Assembly: GCF_014205675.1 (NCBI RefSeq)
Contig: NZ_JACIIX010000009.1
Span: forward strand, 62,001 to 126,000
Length of the DNA: 64,000 nt
From: Novispirillum itersonii
GTDB lineage: Bacteria > Pseudomonadota > Alphaproteobacteria > Rhodospirillales > Rhodospirillaceae
Direction of reading: 5' to 3'
A program made the position numbers and the translations under genes. The notes under the pieces were generated by a model. That model saw only the letters and a list, made by a program, of their open reading frames with translations, was not told the DNA's origin and did not search any database. Of the stretch, positions 34,239-42,641 are shown in pieces; position 1 is the stretch's first letter; every line of letters starts with the position of its first letter.

Positions 34239-34919
34239 ATGGATCCGATTATTGCTTTTCTGAATAAGATTATCGCCGCCCAGCTTCCTGCGATCACGCA
34301 GGCGGCACAGAACGGCATCCGCAGCGCCGGGCTGGATCCGATGGGGTCGGTGGTGTCCGGGCATGAAACGTTGGGCAGCATCGACCTTGGCATCGGCTCG
34401 GCCTCCGTCGGGGCGGACTATTCCGTTAATAATCTGGCCGGTCTGTCGTCGATTGTCGTCGACACGCTGGCGATCACCTCCGGCGGCACGGACCCCAATG
34501 ACCCCAGCGCCGTCAGCGGAACGGTGGTGCTGGACGCGCATCTGGGGCAAACCCTGACGGCCCGGGTCGGCGGCGGGCTGGATGCATCGCTGCTGTTCAT
34601 CCACAAAAGCGTCGGGGTGTCCGGTACGGCTGCCGTCAGCGGTGTCACCGCCACCGGCACCGGTACTTTCAGTGCAAAGATTTCCGGCTCTCAGCTGTGC
34701 CTGACCCGGGTGTCGCTGTCCTCGCTGTCGCTGAACTATGGCGGTGCCAGCATTGATATTGACGGGCTGGGGTTCTTCAACAGTTTCCTCAGCCCGCTGG
34801 AGGATCTGGTGCTGGATGCCCTGAAGGGCACCATCCGTGGCGGCATCGCCGACGCGGTGCGCCCGGTGCTGAACGACCAGATCGGCGGCCTTCTGCCGCT
34901 GTGTGCGGATATGTCCTGA
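34239..34919 (+). CDS. Putative TULIP-like (takeout/JHBP-like) lipid-binding protein
   Basis: 226 residues, no signal peptide, very poor in Lys/Arg and rich in Ser, Gly, Thr, Ala and hydrophobics. Pattern: an N-terminal amphipathic helix (MDPIIAFLNKIIAAQLPAIT), a run of alternating beta strands (YSVNNLAGLSSIVVDTLAIT at 61-80, later VSGTVVLDAHLGQTLTARVG) and a long C-terminal helix (about 178-215, SPLEDLVLDALKGTIRGGI). Helix, strands, helix with such strands is the layout of takeout/JHBP-type TULIP proteins, which hold a lipid in a long tunnel. The call is pattern-based inference. First gene of the cluster. Confidence 0.5.
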   Translation: MDPIIAFLNKIIAAQLPAITQAAQNGIRSAGLDPMGSVVSGHETLGSIDLGIGSASVGADYSVNNLAGLSSIVVDTLAITSGGTDPNDPSAVSGTVVLDAHLGQTLTARVGGGLDASLLFIHKSVGVSGTAAVSGVTATGTGTFSAKISGSQLCLTRVSLSSLSLNYGGASIDIDGLGFFNSFLSPLEDLVLDALKGTIRGGIADAVRPVLNDQIGGLLPLCADMS

Positions 34920-35643
34920 TGGCGGGCTGCCACCGGCAGCGGGCGCGGCTCCGGTTCCGGTGCATCCTGCTGTGGTGACGCTTGTTATCGAGACAGAAGA
35001 GACCCTGACGTCCTCCGTCGGACTGGCCGGTGGCACCCTGCCGGTCCGGCGGGAGGACGGGGCGGTACAGTTGCCGCTGGTCCTGCCCCGGCAGGAGAAG
35101 GCCCGGTGGTGCTGGGCGGCCATCGGGGCCGGGCTGGCCCGGTTTCTGTCCGGGCGGGAGATCTCCCAGAGCACCCTTGCCACCCTGACCGATGATCCGG
35201 GAGCCCCCAGATCACCGCCCGGATCACCGCCCGGATCACCGGAAAAATCACTGCACGGGCTACCGCCCGTTTCCCTGTCCGAGGCAGACACCGGACAGGA
35301 TGGGACCGCGGACGGATGCAACCGCCCCCTTGACCGGGTGCTGGACCATCTGGGCCTGCTGGCCCACTGGAGCCCCGGAAAACCCCGCTTTGAACGGTTG
35401 ATGTTTGAGATCAACCGGGGCCTGCCGGTGCCTCTGCGCATCGAATGGTTCGGCGGAGACGCCCATTTCGTTCTGGTCACCGGCTATCACCCCGGTGACC
35501 GCAGTCTGCTGATTGATGATTCCCTGCACGGTCCGTCACGCTGCCCCTATGACCGGTTCCCGCGGGAGTACCGGCAGGGCGGCGTGTGGACAGACACCAT
35601 CTGGACCCGCATTCACGGAGACCCCTCCCATGGCCACCTTTGA
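34903..35643 (+). CDS. Papain-like cysteine protease in the TULIP-like cluster
   Basis: About 246 residues. The catalytic Cys is C70 in QEKARWCWAAIGAGLARFL, His is H188 in GGDAHFVLVTGY, and Asp205/Asp206 in LLIDDSLHG is the third residue; this is the pattern of the C39/C70 (AvrRpt2-like) papain-fold proteases. A Pro/Ser linker (about 99-117) is encoded by 12-bp tandem repeats. No signal peptide. The start is uncertain: GTG at 34903 overlaps the previous gene; GTG at 34972 or 34975 would remove 23-24 residues. The 3' end overlaps the next gene by 14 bp. Confidence 0.78.
   Translation: MRICPDGGLPPAAGAAPVPVHPAVVTLVIETEETLTSSVGLAGGTLPVRREDGAVQLPLVLPRQEKARWCWAAIGAGLARFLSGREISQSTLATLTDDPGAPRSPPGSPPGSPEKSLHGLPPVSLSEADTGQDGTADGCNRPLDRVLDHLGLLAHWSPGKPRFERLMFEINRGLPVPLRIEWFGGDAHFVLVTGYHPGDRSLLIDDSLHGPSRCPYDRFPREYRQGGVWTDTIWTRIHGDPSHGHL
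35210..35241. repeat. 12-bp tandem repeats inside the protease gene
   Basis: GATCACCGCCCG at 35210-35221 and 35222-35233, then a partial copy to 35241. It encodes an SPPG-type linker between the Cys-containing half and the His-containing half of the protease; length is likely to vary between strains. Confidence 0.8.
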
Positions 35644-36970
35644 TGTTGCCGTCGGTGCCACCGGCACCGGCATAAACACCATTCTCAGCAGTCTTTACGC
35701 CAGTCCGGCGGCTCAGACGGCGCTCTTCAACGGTTCCGAGACCGAAACCATCGACCCGATCGGCCCGGTGACGGCAACCTGGGCGATTCAGGCCGCCCCG
35801 ACCGTGTCCTTCACGCCGCCGACGGCGGAGCAGTGGGCGGCGGCCTACCCGACCGCCAAGGGGCCGCTGCCGACCGGCAATGTGCTGACACTGGTGGTGT
35901 CAGCGGCAACGCTGGGGGCCACCTATGGCGGCCAGACCCTGTCCGGCACGTCGTGGATCAATGTTTACGCCACCTTTACCCTGACCGGCGGCACCCTGTC
36001 GGTCGCGGCGCAGGCGGTGGCCTTTGATACCACGCAGATGTCAAAGTTCGATCAGGCGGTGGTCGGCAACCTGCTGGTGCCCGCCATCCTTCAGTTTGCC
36101 AATTCGGCGCTGTCGGCGATTGCCATCCCCCAGATCCCCGAGGTGGTCGGGGTGACCCTGCAAACCCCGGTGGCGGAAATCATCAATGGCGGGCTGGTGA
36201 TCGCGGCGGCGATGCAGTCTTCGGCGGCGGTTGATCTGACCGGCTATACCGCCCCGACCGATGACCTCTACGCGCTGGTCGGCCTGACCGTGATCAACAC
36301 CGTCATTGCCAGTCAGGTGACGGATTACGCCTTTAATGTGGAGGAAAGCAGCGGGAATTCCGACTGGAACGCGCAGGCCAGCATCAAGGGCACGGTCAAC
36401 AGCATCGTCGCGTCCATCTCCGGGACGGATCTTCAGGCGGCGGCCTCGCTGTCCGGTCTGGCGGGCAGCGCCGGGGTCGGCGGCACCGGCACCGGCATCG
36501 TCAAGACCCTGCTGTGCCCGATCGGCACCGCCATCGACGCCATCGCCAATCCGGATAACTGGGACAAGCTGTCGGCCAGTGTCTCCATCACCTATTCCCC
36601 GTCGCCGCTGACGATGACCATCGGGCTGGCGGCGGTGACCGAGAATGGCACCCAGTCGCTTCAGGTGACGCCGGGCAGCCTGAAGGACACCACGGTGACG
36701 GTGTCCCCGACGTGGTCGGGGGACATTATCGGCACGACCCTGGCCACCGCCTGCTCGGGGGCGGTTGACCTGATCACCGCCATGTCCAAGGGCGATCTGC
36801 TGGACGACATTCTTGACCCCGGCAACCGGCATATTTCGGTGGTCGATATCCCGACGATGTCGGTTTCCATCGACGGCATCAAGGTGTCGCTGACCATCGC
36901 CGACGGCGCGGTCGCCACGCCCTTTGGCAGCAGCTACGTCTCCCAGTCTTTCTCGGTCACCATTGGCTGA
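35630..36970 (+). CDS. Putative TULIP-like (BPI/P47-like) lipid-binding protein
   Basis: 446 residues. It begins ATFDVAVGATGTGINTILSS, resembling the first strand and helix of P47/OrfX-type proteins. A long helix (about 139-165) is followed by IPQIP (167-171), GVTLQTP (174-180) and NGGLVIAAAM (186-195), the order of elements that closes a BPI-like barrel. The second half repeats a strand-rich pattern and ends in beta strands. No signal peptide, few charged residues, two Cys. The ATG overlaps the protease end by 14 bp. TULIP membership is inference, stronger here than for the neighbours. Confidence 0.6.
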   Translation: MATFDVAVGATGTGINTILSSLYASPAAQTALFNGSETETIDPIGPVTATWAIQAAPTVSFTPPTAEQWAAAYPTAKGPLPTGNVLTLVVSAATLGATYGGQTLSGTSWINVYATFTLTGGTLSVAAQAVAFDTTQMSKFDQAVVGNLLVPAILQFANSALSAIAIPQIPEVVGVTLQTPVAEIINGGLVIAAAMQSSAAVDLTGYTAPTDDLYALVGLTVINTVIASQVTDYAFNVEESSGNSDWNAQASIKGTVNSIVASISGTDLQAAASLSGLAGSAGVGGTGTGIVKTLLCPIGTAIDAIANPDNWDKLSASVSITYSPSPLTMTIGLAAVTENGTQSLQVTPGSLKDTTVTVSPTWSGDIIGTTLATACSGAVDLITAMSKGDLLDDILDPGNRHISVVDIPTMSVSIDGIKVSLTIADGAVATPFGSSYVSQSFSVTIG

Positions 36971-36984
36971 CAGGAACCACGACC

Positions 36985-38400
36985 ATGACTTCCTCCTCCT
37001 CTCTGCATGATGGTGCCTTCCCCAAGGCGGTTGCCGCTGAAATCAGCGGGGTGGCGGCACTGGCCCTGCGCGATCAGCCGGACCTGCCGCTGGTGTTCAA
37101 TGTGCCGATGCCGGAGGGCTTTGCCTATCCGGCGGGCGATATCGGCCTGTCTTTCCACGACCTGACCCTTGCCGTGGCACAGGATGCCACGGTGGTCTGC
37201 ATCCCGGCGGATCTTCCGGGCGAACACGGGGTGACGGTCGCGCTGCCGCCGCTGCGCCTGACGGGTACCTACCGCCTGAACACCCGCCCGACGGCGGCCC
37301 ATGATCTGGACACCGGCGGCACCATGCTGCCACTGTCGGCGCTGAAGGGATCGCGCCCGGCCGGGGCGGTGCCGCCCACCCCGACTCCCCCGTCCCCGCC
37401 GGTGCTGACGCCGGAACAGGCCGACGAGATGATGCAGCAGGCCCGCGACCAGAAGCCGAAACTGCGGGAAACTCTCAACGGTCAGCAGCTGCTGAACACC
37501 TACGGCGACCATAACGAAACCTTCAATATGGTCTTCAATGGCATCCCGTCGCTGCGCGCCCTGTGGTCGGAAGGCGGGGCCACCACCGAAATGATGCTGC
37601 ACACCCACAGCGCCCTGAAAACCGGGGACGTCGTCAACCCCGGTGATGGTACGACCTTCGGCACGCAGAAGGTGACCTACAACGGCAATGCCTTCGCGCA
37701 GCGCCTGAACGTCATCACCGCCTCGGTGATGATGGAAGGCAATCCCTTTGATCCCAATTTCCAGATTGATCCTGACAGCCCTTATACGCAGGCGGCGCTG
37801 TCAACGCTGACCTTCCAGTCGGCGGTGGCGCTGACCGGGAACGCGCCGGATGGCGGACAGTCGGCGAATGGGGCGGCGCATACCGCCCTGAAGGGGGGAG
37901 AGATCTATAATCAGATCGGCAGTGATATCATCCAGCCGGCCCCGGCAACGGTGGACCAGCTGGAAAACATTCTGGCGCAGGGGCTGGCCAATGGCCCGGG
38001 GGCTGCCGGTGCGGCGGCGCAGGCCCGGGAGAACAACTGGCATGTCCTGAGCGAGGCTGACCGCTCCGTCGTCCGCCGCATGGCGTTTCTGGCCCTGAAT
38101 GACCGGGCACAGGCGGCGGAAGATGCCGGGGCCGTCCTGTGGTCCGGTGCCGTCAACGGCACGCTGACCGGGGCGGTGGCGCAGGTGCGGATCGGGGCGG
38201 ATGGTGCCCGGGCCGAGGTGACACTGCCGGCGTTCGCGATTGATCTGGATGACAGCGGCTGGACCGGACCGGGGGCCGATGCCATCCGTGCCCGTCTGCG
38301 CGACCTGTATTTCGTCCGCCGGATGCTGCACGACGGGGTGACGCTGGCCCTGTCGCGGATGCTGGAGCGGGCGGCGCGGAAGGGGCAGCCGGATGCCTGA
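36985..38400 (+). CDS. Orphan 471-residue protein of the TULIP-like cluster
   Basis: I do not recognise it. The first 110 residues are strand-rich (LPLVFNVPMPEGFAYPAGDI; VALPPLRLTGTYRLN), which could be a small lipid-binding domain. A Pro-rich linker (PPTPTPPSPPVLTPEQ, about 130-145) leads to a larger domain with LLNTYGDHNETFNMVFNGIP, TTEMMLHTHSALKTGD and FGTQKVTYNGNAFAQ, and a helical end (RDLYFVRRMLHDGVTLALSR). No signal peptide or membrane helix. It follows the P47-like gene by 14 bp and overlaps the polyprenyl synthase by 8 bp, so it is tightly bound to the system. Confidence 0.7.
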   Translation: MTSSSSLHDGAFPKAVAAEISGVAALALRDQPDLPLVFNVPMPEGFAYPAGDIGLSFHDLTLAVAQDATVVCIPADLPGEHGVTVALPPLRLTGTYRLNTRPTAAHDLDTGGTMLPLSALKGSRPAGAVPPTPTPPSPPVLTPEQADEMMQQARDQKPKLRETLNGQQLLNTYGDHNETFNMVFNGIPSLRALWSEGGATTEMMLHTHSALKTGDVVNPGDGTTFGTQKVTYNGNAFAQRLNVITASVMMEGNPFDPNFQIDPDSPYTQAALSTLTFQSAVALTGNAPDGGQSANGAAHTALKGGEIYNQIGSDIIQPAPATVDQLENILAQGLANGPGAAGAAAQARENNWHVLSEADRSVVRRMAFLALNDRAQAAEDAGAVLWSGAVNGTLTGAVAQVRIGADGARAEVTLPAFAIDLDDSGWTGPGADAIRARLRDLYFVRRMLHDGVTLALSRMLERAARKGQPDA

Positions 38401-39553
38401 ACGGACCCCGACCGGGACAGCCGGACCGGTTTCCGCCGGGCCTGAGCTGTATGAGATTGACCGGCTGGACCGGGGCGGGCCGTACTTTGATGGCGCTGGA
38501 CAGCGGAACCCGCTGGACAGCGCCGCCGAAGGGCTGCTGGCCGCCGACCTGCCCCGGTTTCAGAACTGTCTGGAAACCGCCCTGCTGCCGCAGCGCCCGT
38601 ACCTGACCGAAACCGAACTGGGCATCTACCGGCGCGGCAAGAAGATCCGCCCGCTGCTGCTGATGCTGGCGGCCCGGCTGATCACCGGGGCGGCGGGGCC
38701 GGGGCCGGATCCTGCGGCTGTGCCGCTTTCTGATCCTGCGGCGGGGCCGCTGTCGGATAAAGTGATCAAGGCATCGGTGTCGCTGGAGATGCTACACGTT
38801 GCCTCGCTGATTCACGATGACATCATTGATGATGCGCTGCTGCGGCGGGGGTTGCAGTCGGTCAATGCCTCCCGTGGCACCAACACCGCCATTCTGGTCG
38901 GGGATCTTCAGTTCCTTCAGGCGATCCGCACCTTTCTGGGGGCGATTGAGACCGAGCGGGAAATGGGGCTGGTCAGCACGGTGCTGGATTCCGCCTTTGA
39001 TATCTGCACCGGGGAGCTGGACGAAATCGCCACCGATCCGGGGTGGGATATCCCGCGTCTGGAGCAGCGTTATTACGATGTGATCGAACGCAAGACGGCG
39101 GTGATGTTCGGTCTGGCCTGCGAAACCGGGGTGGCGCTGGCCGGGGGCCGCTCCGCCGATGCCCGGCGGCTGGGGTTTTATGGCCGCCGGATCGGCCGGT
39201 CCTTCCAGATCATGGATGACATCCTTGATTTCCTTCAGGACGGATCGAAGGCCGGAAAGCGCCCCGGTATTGACCTGAAAATGCGCCGTCTGACCCTGCC
39301 GATCCTGTACGCCATGCAGGATCTGGGGCCAGACCATCCGCTGACCCGCTACGTCCGCCGGGAGACCGACGCTCTGGGCGATCTGGATGCGGCGATTGAT
39401 GTCATCAAGGGCACTGATGCCCTTCAGCGCTCCTACGGGCGGGCCCGGCAGGAGGCGCTGGATGCGCTGACCTATCTGGTGCCGTTTGAGCGCAACGCGG
39501 CCTTCGATCATCTGGAGGCTCTGGCCACCTACATCGTTGACCGCCGGTTCTGA
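38393..39553 (+). CDS. Polyprenyl (isoprenyl) diphosphate synthase
   Basis: 386 residues; condenses isopentenyl diphosphate with allylic diphosphates. First Asp-rich motif in SLIHDDIIDDALLRRG, second in QIMDDILDFLQD, and the substrate-binding GKKIRPLLLML. The residue five positions before the first DDxxD is Ala, as in long-chain synthases, whereas farnesyl synthases have bulky aromatics there; so a long product is predicted. It has an N-terminal extension (about 45 residues) and a Pro/Asp insert (GPGPDPAAVPLSDPAAGPLS) absent from housekeeping enzymes. It overlaps the preceding gene by 8 bp. Confidence 0.88.
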   Translation: MPERTPTGTAGPVSAGPELYEIDRLDRGGPYFDGAGQRNPLDSAAEGLLAADLPRFQNCLETALLPQRPYLTETELGIYRRGKKIRPLLLMLAARLITGAAGPGPDPAAVPLSDPAAGPLSDKVIKASVSLEMLHVASLIHDDIIDDALLRRGLQSVNASRGTNTAILVGDLQFLQAIRTFLGAIETEREMGLVSTVLDSAFDICTGELDEIATDPGWDIPRLEQRYYDVIERKTAVMFGLACETGVALAGGRSADARRLGFYGRRIGRSFQIMDDILDFLQDGSKAGKRPGIDLKMRRLTLPILYAMQDLGPDHPLTRYVRRETDALGDLDAAIDVIKGTDALQRSYGRARQEALDALTYLVPFERNAAFDHLEALATYIVDRRF

Positions 39554-39560
39554 CCCGTCC

Positions 39561-39584
39561 GGATGGGGGCAGCGCCCCCCATCC
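39561..39584. promoter_or_regulatory. Intergenic hairpin inside the TULIP-like cluster
   Basis: GGATGGGGGC pairs with GCCCCCCATCC, one bulged C, loop AGC. No T-run. It lies between the polyprenyl synthase and the last TULIP-like gene and may partly terminate transcription or stabilise the upstream mRNA. Confidence 0.55.
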
Positions 39585-39658
39585 ACCCGTCTTCCGGCCT
39601 TTAGTCCCAAAGTCCACCGGCAGGGTCCCTGACCGCTGCTGAAGAAAGGATTCGTCCC

Positions 39659-41320
39659 ATGGGTCTGCTGAACTTCATTCTCCAGACGGTGGTCGGCCCG
39701 GCCAATACCCCGGGCAGCCGCCTGTTTCTGCCCGATCAGCTGGCCGGGCTGCCCGGCAGCAACAGTTCCGGCAGGCTGTTACCGGTGCAGGTGGACACTA
39801 TTCCCGTCGGGGCCATCAGCGATCCGGCTGGCGCGAACATCGGCCAGGCCATTGCCGGGCAATGGTTCTACTCCCTGCCGACGGAATACGGCAGCACCAT
39901 GCATCCGATCGTTGATCCGTCAACCCCGGATCCGGTGCTGACTCTGGGCGACGGCACCGCGGCCTCGGTGACGGTGGCCGGGCTGAACAATGCCTACATC
40001 CAGTCGGTGCGGCAGGTTGCGGCACCGGTGGCGGCGACGGATCCCTACCGCTTCAGCGTTACGCTGACGATGAACACCTATCCCGACAGCGGCAGTGATC
40101 CGATCCCCCCGTTGCAGGTCAGCGGGCCTTATACCCTGGCGCAGAAGTATGACACCGCCGCCCTTGGGTCCAACACCCCCAACGGGGTGGCCTCCTATGA
40201 TCTTGATGGCGGCGGGACGGTCTCTGTCGTGGTGTCGAATGTGCAGATCACCGTTGATCTGGCGGTGTCGGCCCAGACCGCCAACGGCGTGACCACCGGC
40301 CTTCAGGCCACGGTCTCCGGGATCACCGTCGGAGGCATCCCCGGGGCGGACGGCAAGGCGACCTCCCTGCAACTGGGTGTCAAGGCGCTGACCATGGATG
40401 CGTCGGTGTCGAAAATCCTGCTCGGGGTGTGGCGGCAGCAGGCGGTGGAGGCCCTGACCAGCGCCGATGCCGAGGCCGCCATTCAGGCGACCATCAACGC
40501 CCAGCTGGCCGGGCCGGATGTGCTGTCCACCCTGTCGCAGCAGATCACCGAAAATCTGGGCTCGGTGCTGGATGGGCTGATGGGGCCGGTGACCGGGCCG
40601 CTGCCGGTCAGCCAGAACGACGGCGGCCAGAGTCTGGTTGACCAGTACCTGTTCGACCGTGCCCTGTATGCTTTCAACAGCCCGTCCAGCCAGTGGTTTC
40701 TGCCGACGGTGCTGTGTTCCCTCAGCGATCCGCAGCTGAACCCCTATGCGGCGGGAACGGTCTCGCTGCCGGACTTCGGAATCCTCGGCCAGCCGGTGAC
40801 GGCGGTGGCCCTGACCGATCTGGTGGTCAGCGGCCTGCCGAATGTGGATGCCCCGGCGCAGACCACCACGTTCTTCCCCAACGGGGCCACCATCGTTGCC
40901 AATGTTCCGGCCTATGCGCCGCCGCCGGCCGGGGTGACGCAGGCGGGGCTGGTGCTGACATCGGGCTGGACCATGGCATTGGATGGCACTCCACTGACAG
41001 GGACGGCCCAGATCACCGTGCAGGCCGCCACCCTGACCATGAATGTGACCGGCACCGGGGACAGCAGTCAGGATCTGGTGCTGACGGTCAACGCCCTGAC
41101 ACTGGGGGTGCCACAGCTGAGCGGGGTTAATATCGTGATCACCGTGCCGTCGTCCTTCGGGGGCTTCATCAACACGGCGGTCAATACCGATGGCACCAAA
41201 CAGGCGATCCTGAACGAGGTCAACAGCCAGCTGAACGGGGTGTTGGGGCAGCTCAGCCAGGCGGTGACCGGTTACGTGCAGCAGGCGATCCGGCAGCATC
41301 TTCAGACCGCGCTGGCATAA
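39659..41320 (+). CDS. Putative TULIP-like lipid-binding protein (large)
   Basis: 553 residues, no signal peptide, very rich in Thr, Val, Ala, Gly, Ser. Long runs of alternating hydrophobics (VSVVVSNVQITVDLAVSAQT; MALDGTPLTGTAQITVQAAT) indicate extended beta strands, with two helical stretches (about 255-305, VEALTSADAEAAIQATINAQ; and the C-terminal 515-553, ILNEVNSQLNGVLGQLSQAV). The ends are like those of the 35630 gene, which suggests two barrel-like halves. The ribosome site AAAGGA is 9 nt upstream. The gene is 105 bp after the polyprenyl synthase and ends the cluster. Confidence 0.5.
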   Translation: MGLLNFILQTVVGPANTPGSRLFLPDQLAGLPGSNSSGRLLPVQVDTIPVGAISDPAGANIGQAIAGQWFYSLPTEYGSTMHPIVDPSTPDPVLTLGDGTAASVTVAGLNNAYIQSVRQVAAPVAATDPYRFSVTLTMNTYPDSGSDPIPPLQVSGPYTLAQKYDTAALGSNTPNGVASYDLDGGGTVSVVVSNVQITVDLAVSAQTANGVTTGLQATVSGITVGGIPGADGKATSLQLGVKALTMDASVSKILLGVWRQQAVEALTSADAEAAIQATINAQLAGPDVLSTLSQQITENLGSVLDGLMGPVTGPLPVSQNDGGQSLVDQYLFDRALYAFNSPSSQWFLPTVLCSLSDPQLNPYAAGTVSLPDFGILGQPVTAVALTDLVVSGLPNVDAPAQTTTFFPNGATIVANVPAYAPPPAGVTQAGLVLTSGWTMALDGTPLTGTAQITVQAATLTMNVTGTGDSSQDLVLTVNALTLGVPQLSGVNIVITVPSSFGGFINTAVNTDGTKQAILNEVNSQLNGVLGQLSQAVTGYVQQAIRQHLQTALA

Positions 41321-41344
41321 CCGGTCAGCCGGAAGGGGAGGAGA

Positions 41345-42592
41345 TCAGGCCTCGGCTTCGGCGTCCGTCAGGGAAGAGGCCGGGGCCGGGGCCGGGGCGG
41401 TCAGGCGCAGCAGCAGGCCGGTGCCACTGGCGATAACCGCCAGCCCGATCACTCCCGGCCATCCGGCCAGCGCCAGCACCTGCGTGCCAAGGACGGACCC
41501 GATCGCCATGCCGCTGAACATCACGGTGAACAGCACGGCATTCAGGCGGCCCCGGGCGGCGGGGTCAAGGCTGTACACCAGAGTCTGGTGCGACACCAGA
41601 GTCTGGTGCGACACCAGACTGGACTGGAACCCAAGATCAAAGGTGACGGTGGCAAAGGCGATCACCGCCAGCTGGGCCGCCATCGGCAGGGCTTCCGCCG
41701 TGCCCATGGCCACGAAGGATGCCATCACCAGCCCGGCGGCCAGCCGGGTGACGCGCTGCGCCCCGATGCGGTCCGACAGCGCCCCGGCCATGCGGGCGGC
41801 AATCGCCCCGGCGGCCCCGGCCAGCCCGAAGGCCCCGGCAACATCGCTGCCCAGCCCGTGCCGCTGGTGCAGCATCAGCGCCAGCGTTGACCAGAAGGCG
41901 GAAAAGGCGACCGACAGCACGGCGGTGGTCAGGGCCGCCCGGCGCAGGGGCGGATGGGTCTTCCACAACCCGCCGAGGGACAGCAGCAGCCCCGGATAGG
42001 ACAGGGTGGACTGGGCCGCAAAGCGCGGCAGCATCCGCCACAGCACCCCGGCCATTGCCAGCAGCAGGGCGGCGGCGATCAGGTAGATCGCCCGCCAGCC
42101 GAAATGTTCCCCGACCACGCCGGAGACGGTGCGCGACAGCAGGATCCCGGCGGTCAGGCCGGTCATCACCGTGCCGATGGTGCGGCCCTGCTGCCCGGCC
42201 GGGGCAAGGATGGAGGCGGCGGGGACAATATCCTGTGCCAGCGTGGCGGTGACGCCGATCAGGAAGCTGGTCAGCAGCAGGGTGTTCAGGCCGGGGGCCA
42301 GACTGCACAGCCCCAGCATCAGCGCCAGTGCCAGCGCCTTGACGACAATCAGGGTGCGGCGGTCGTACCGGTCGCCCAGCGGCAGCAGCAGAAAGATTCC
42401 GGCGGCATAGCCGATCTGGGTCAGGGTCGGGATCAGGCCGCTTTGCGGCACGGTCAGGTGCAGGTCATCGGTGATGCGCTGCAACACCGGCTGGGCGTAG
42501 TAGAGGGAGGCAACGGCAAACCCGGCCCCGGCGGCCATGGTCAGGATCAGGGGCCGGGACGGAGCGGGCGTGGCGGAAGAAGGGATGGTCAT
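41345..42592 (-). CDS. MFS transporter (DHA1-type efflux)
   Basis: 415 residues, about twelve membrane segments. Hallmarks: LTQIGYAAGIFLLLPLGDRYDRR (motif A, residues 60-85), a second motif in MAGALSDRIGAQR, and N-terminal APSRPLILTMAAGAGFAVAS. The closest pattern is the YdeA/Bcr-like exporters with RIGYDRRT-type loops. The ATG at 42592 is the real start; the frame upstream reads into the repeat element. An LVSHQT repeat is encoded by an 18-bp tandem repeat. It is divergent from a LysR gene, its likely regulator. Confidence 0.9.
   Translation of the reverse strand: MTIPSSATPAPSRPLILTMAAGAGFAVASLYYAQPVLQRITDDLHLTVPQSGLIPTLTQIGYAAGIFLLLPLGDRYDRRTLIVVKALALALMLGLCSLAPGLNTLLLTSFLIGVTATLAQDIVPAASILAPAGQQGRTIGTVMTGLTAGILLSRTVSGVVGEHFGWRAIYLIAAALLLAMAGVLWRMLPRFAAQSTLSYPGLLLSLGGLWKTHPPLRRAALTTAVLSVAFSAFWSTLALMLHQRHGLGSDVAGAFGLAGAAGAIAARMAGALSDRIGAQRVTRLAAGLVMASFVAMGTAEALPMAAQLAVIAFATVTFDLGFQSSLVSHQTLVSHQTLVYSLDPAARGRLNAVLFTVMFSGMAIGSVLGTQVLALAGWPGVIGLAVIASGTGLLLRLTAPAPAPASSLTDAEAEA
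41575..41618. repeat. 18-bp palindromic tandem repeat inside the MFS gene
   Basis: ACACCAGAGTCTGGTGCG at 41575-41592 and 41593-41610, then a partial third copy to 41618. Each unit is itself a palindrome (CACCAGA-G-TCTGGTG). It keeps frame and encodes LVSHQT twice in a cytoplasmic or periplasmic loop. Confidence 0.9.
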
Positions 42593-42641
42593 GGCGGGAA
42601 GTCCTTGAGCAGGGGGAGCAGGCTGGTTGGGGGGAACAGCG

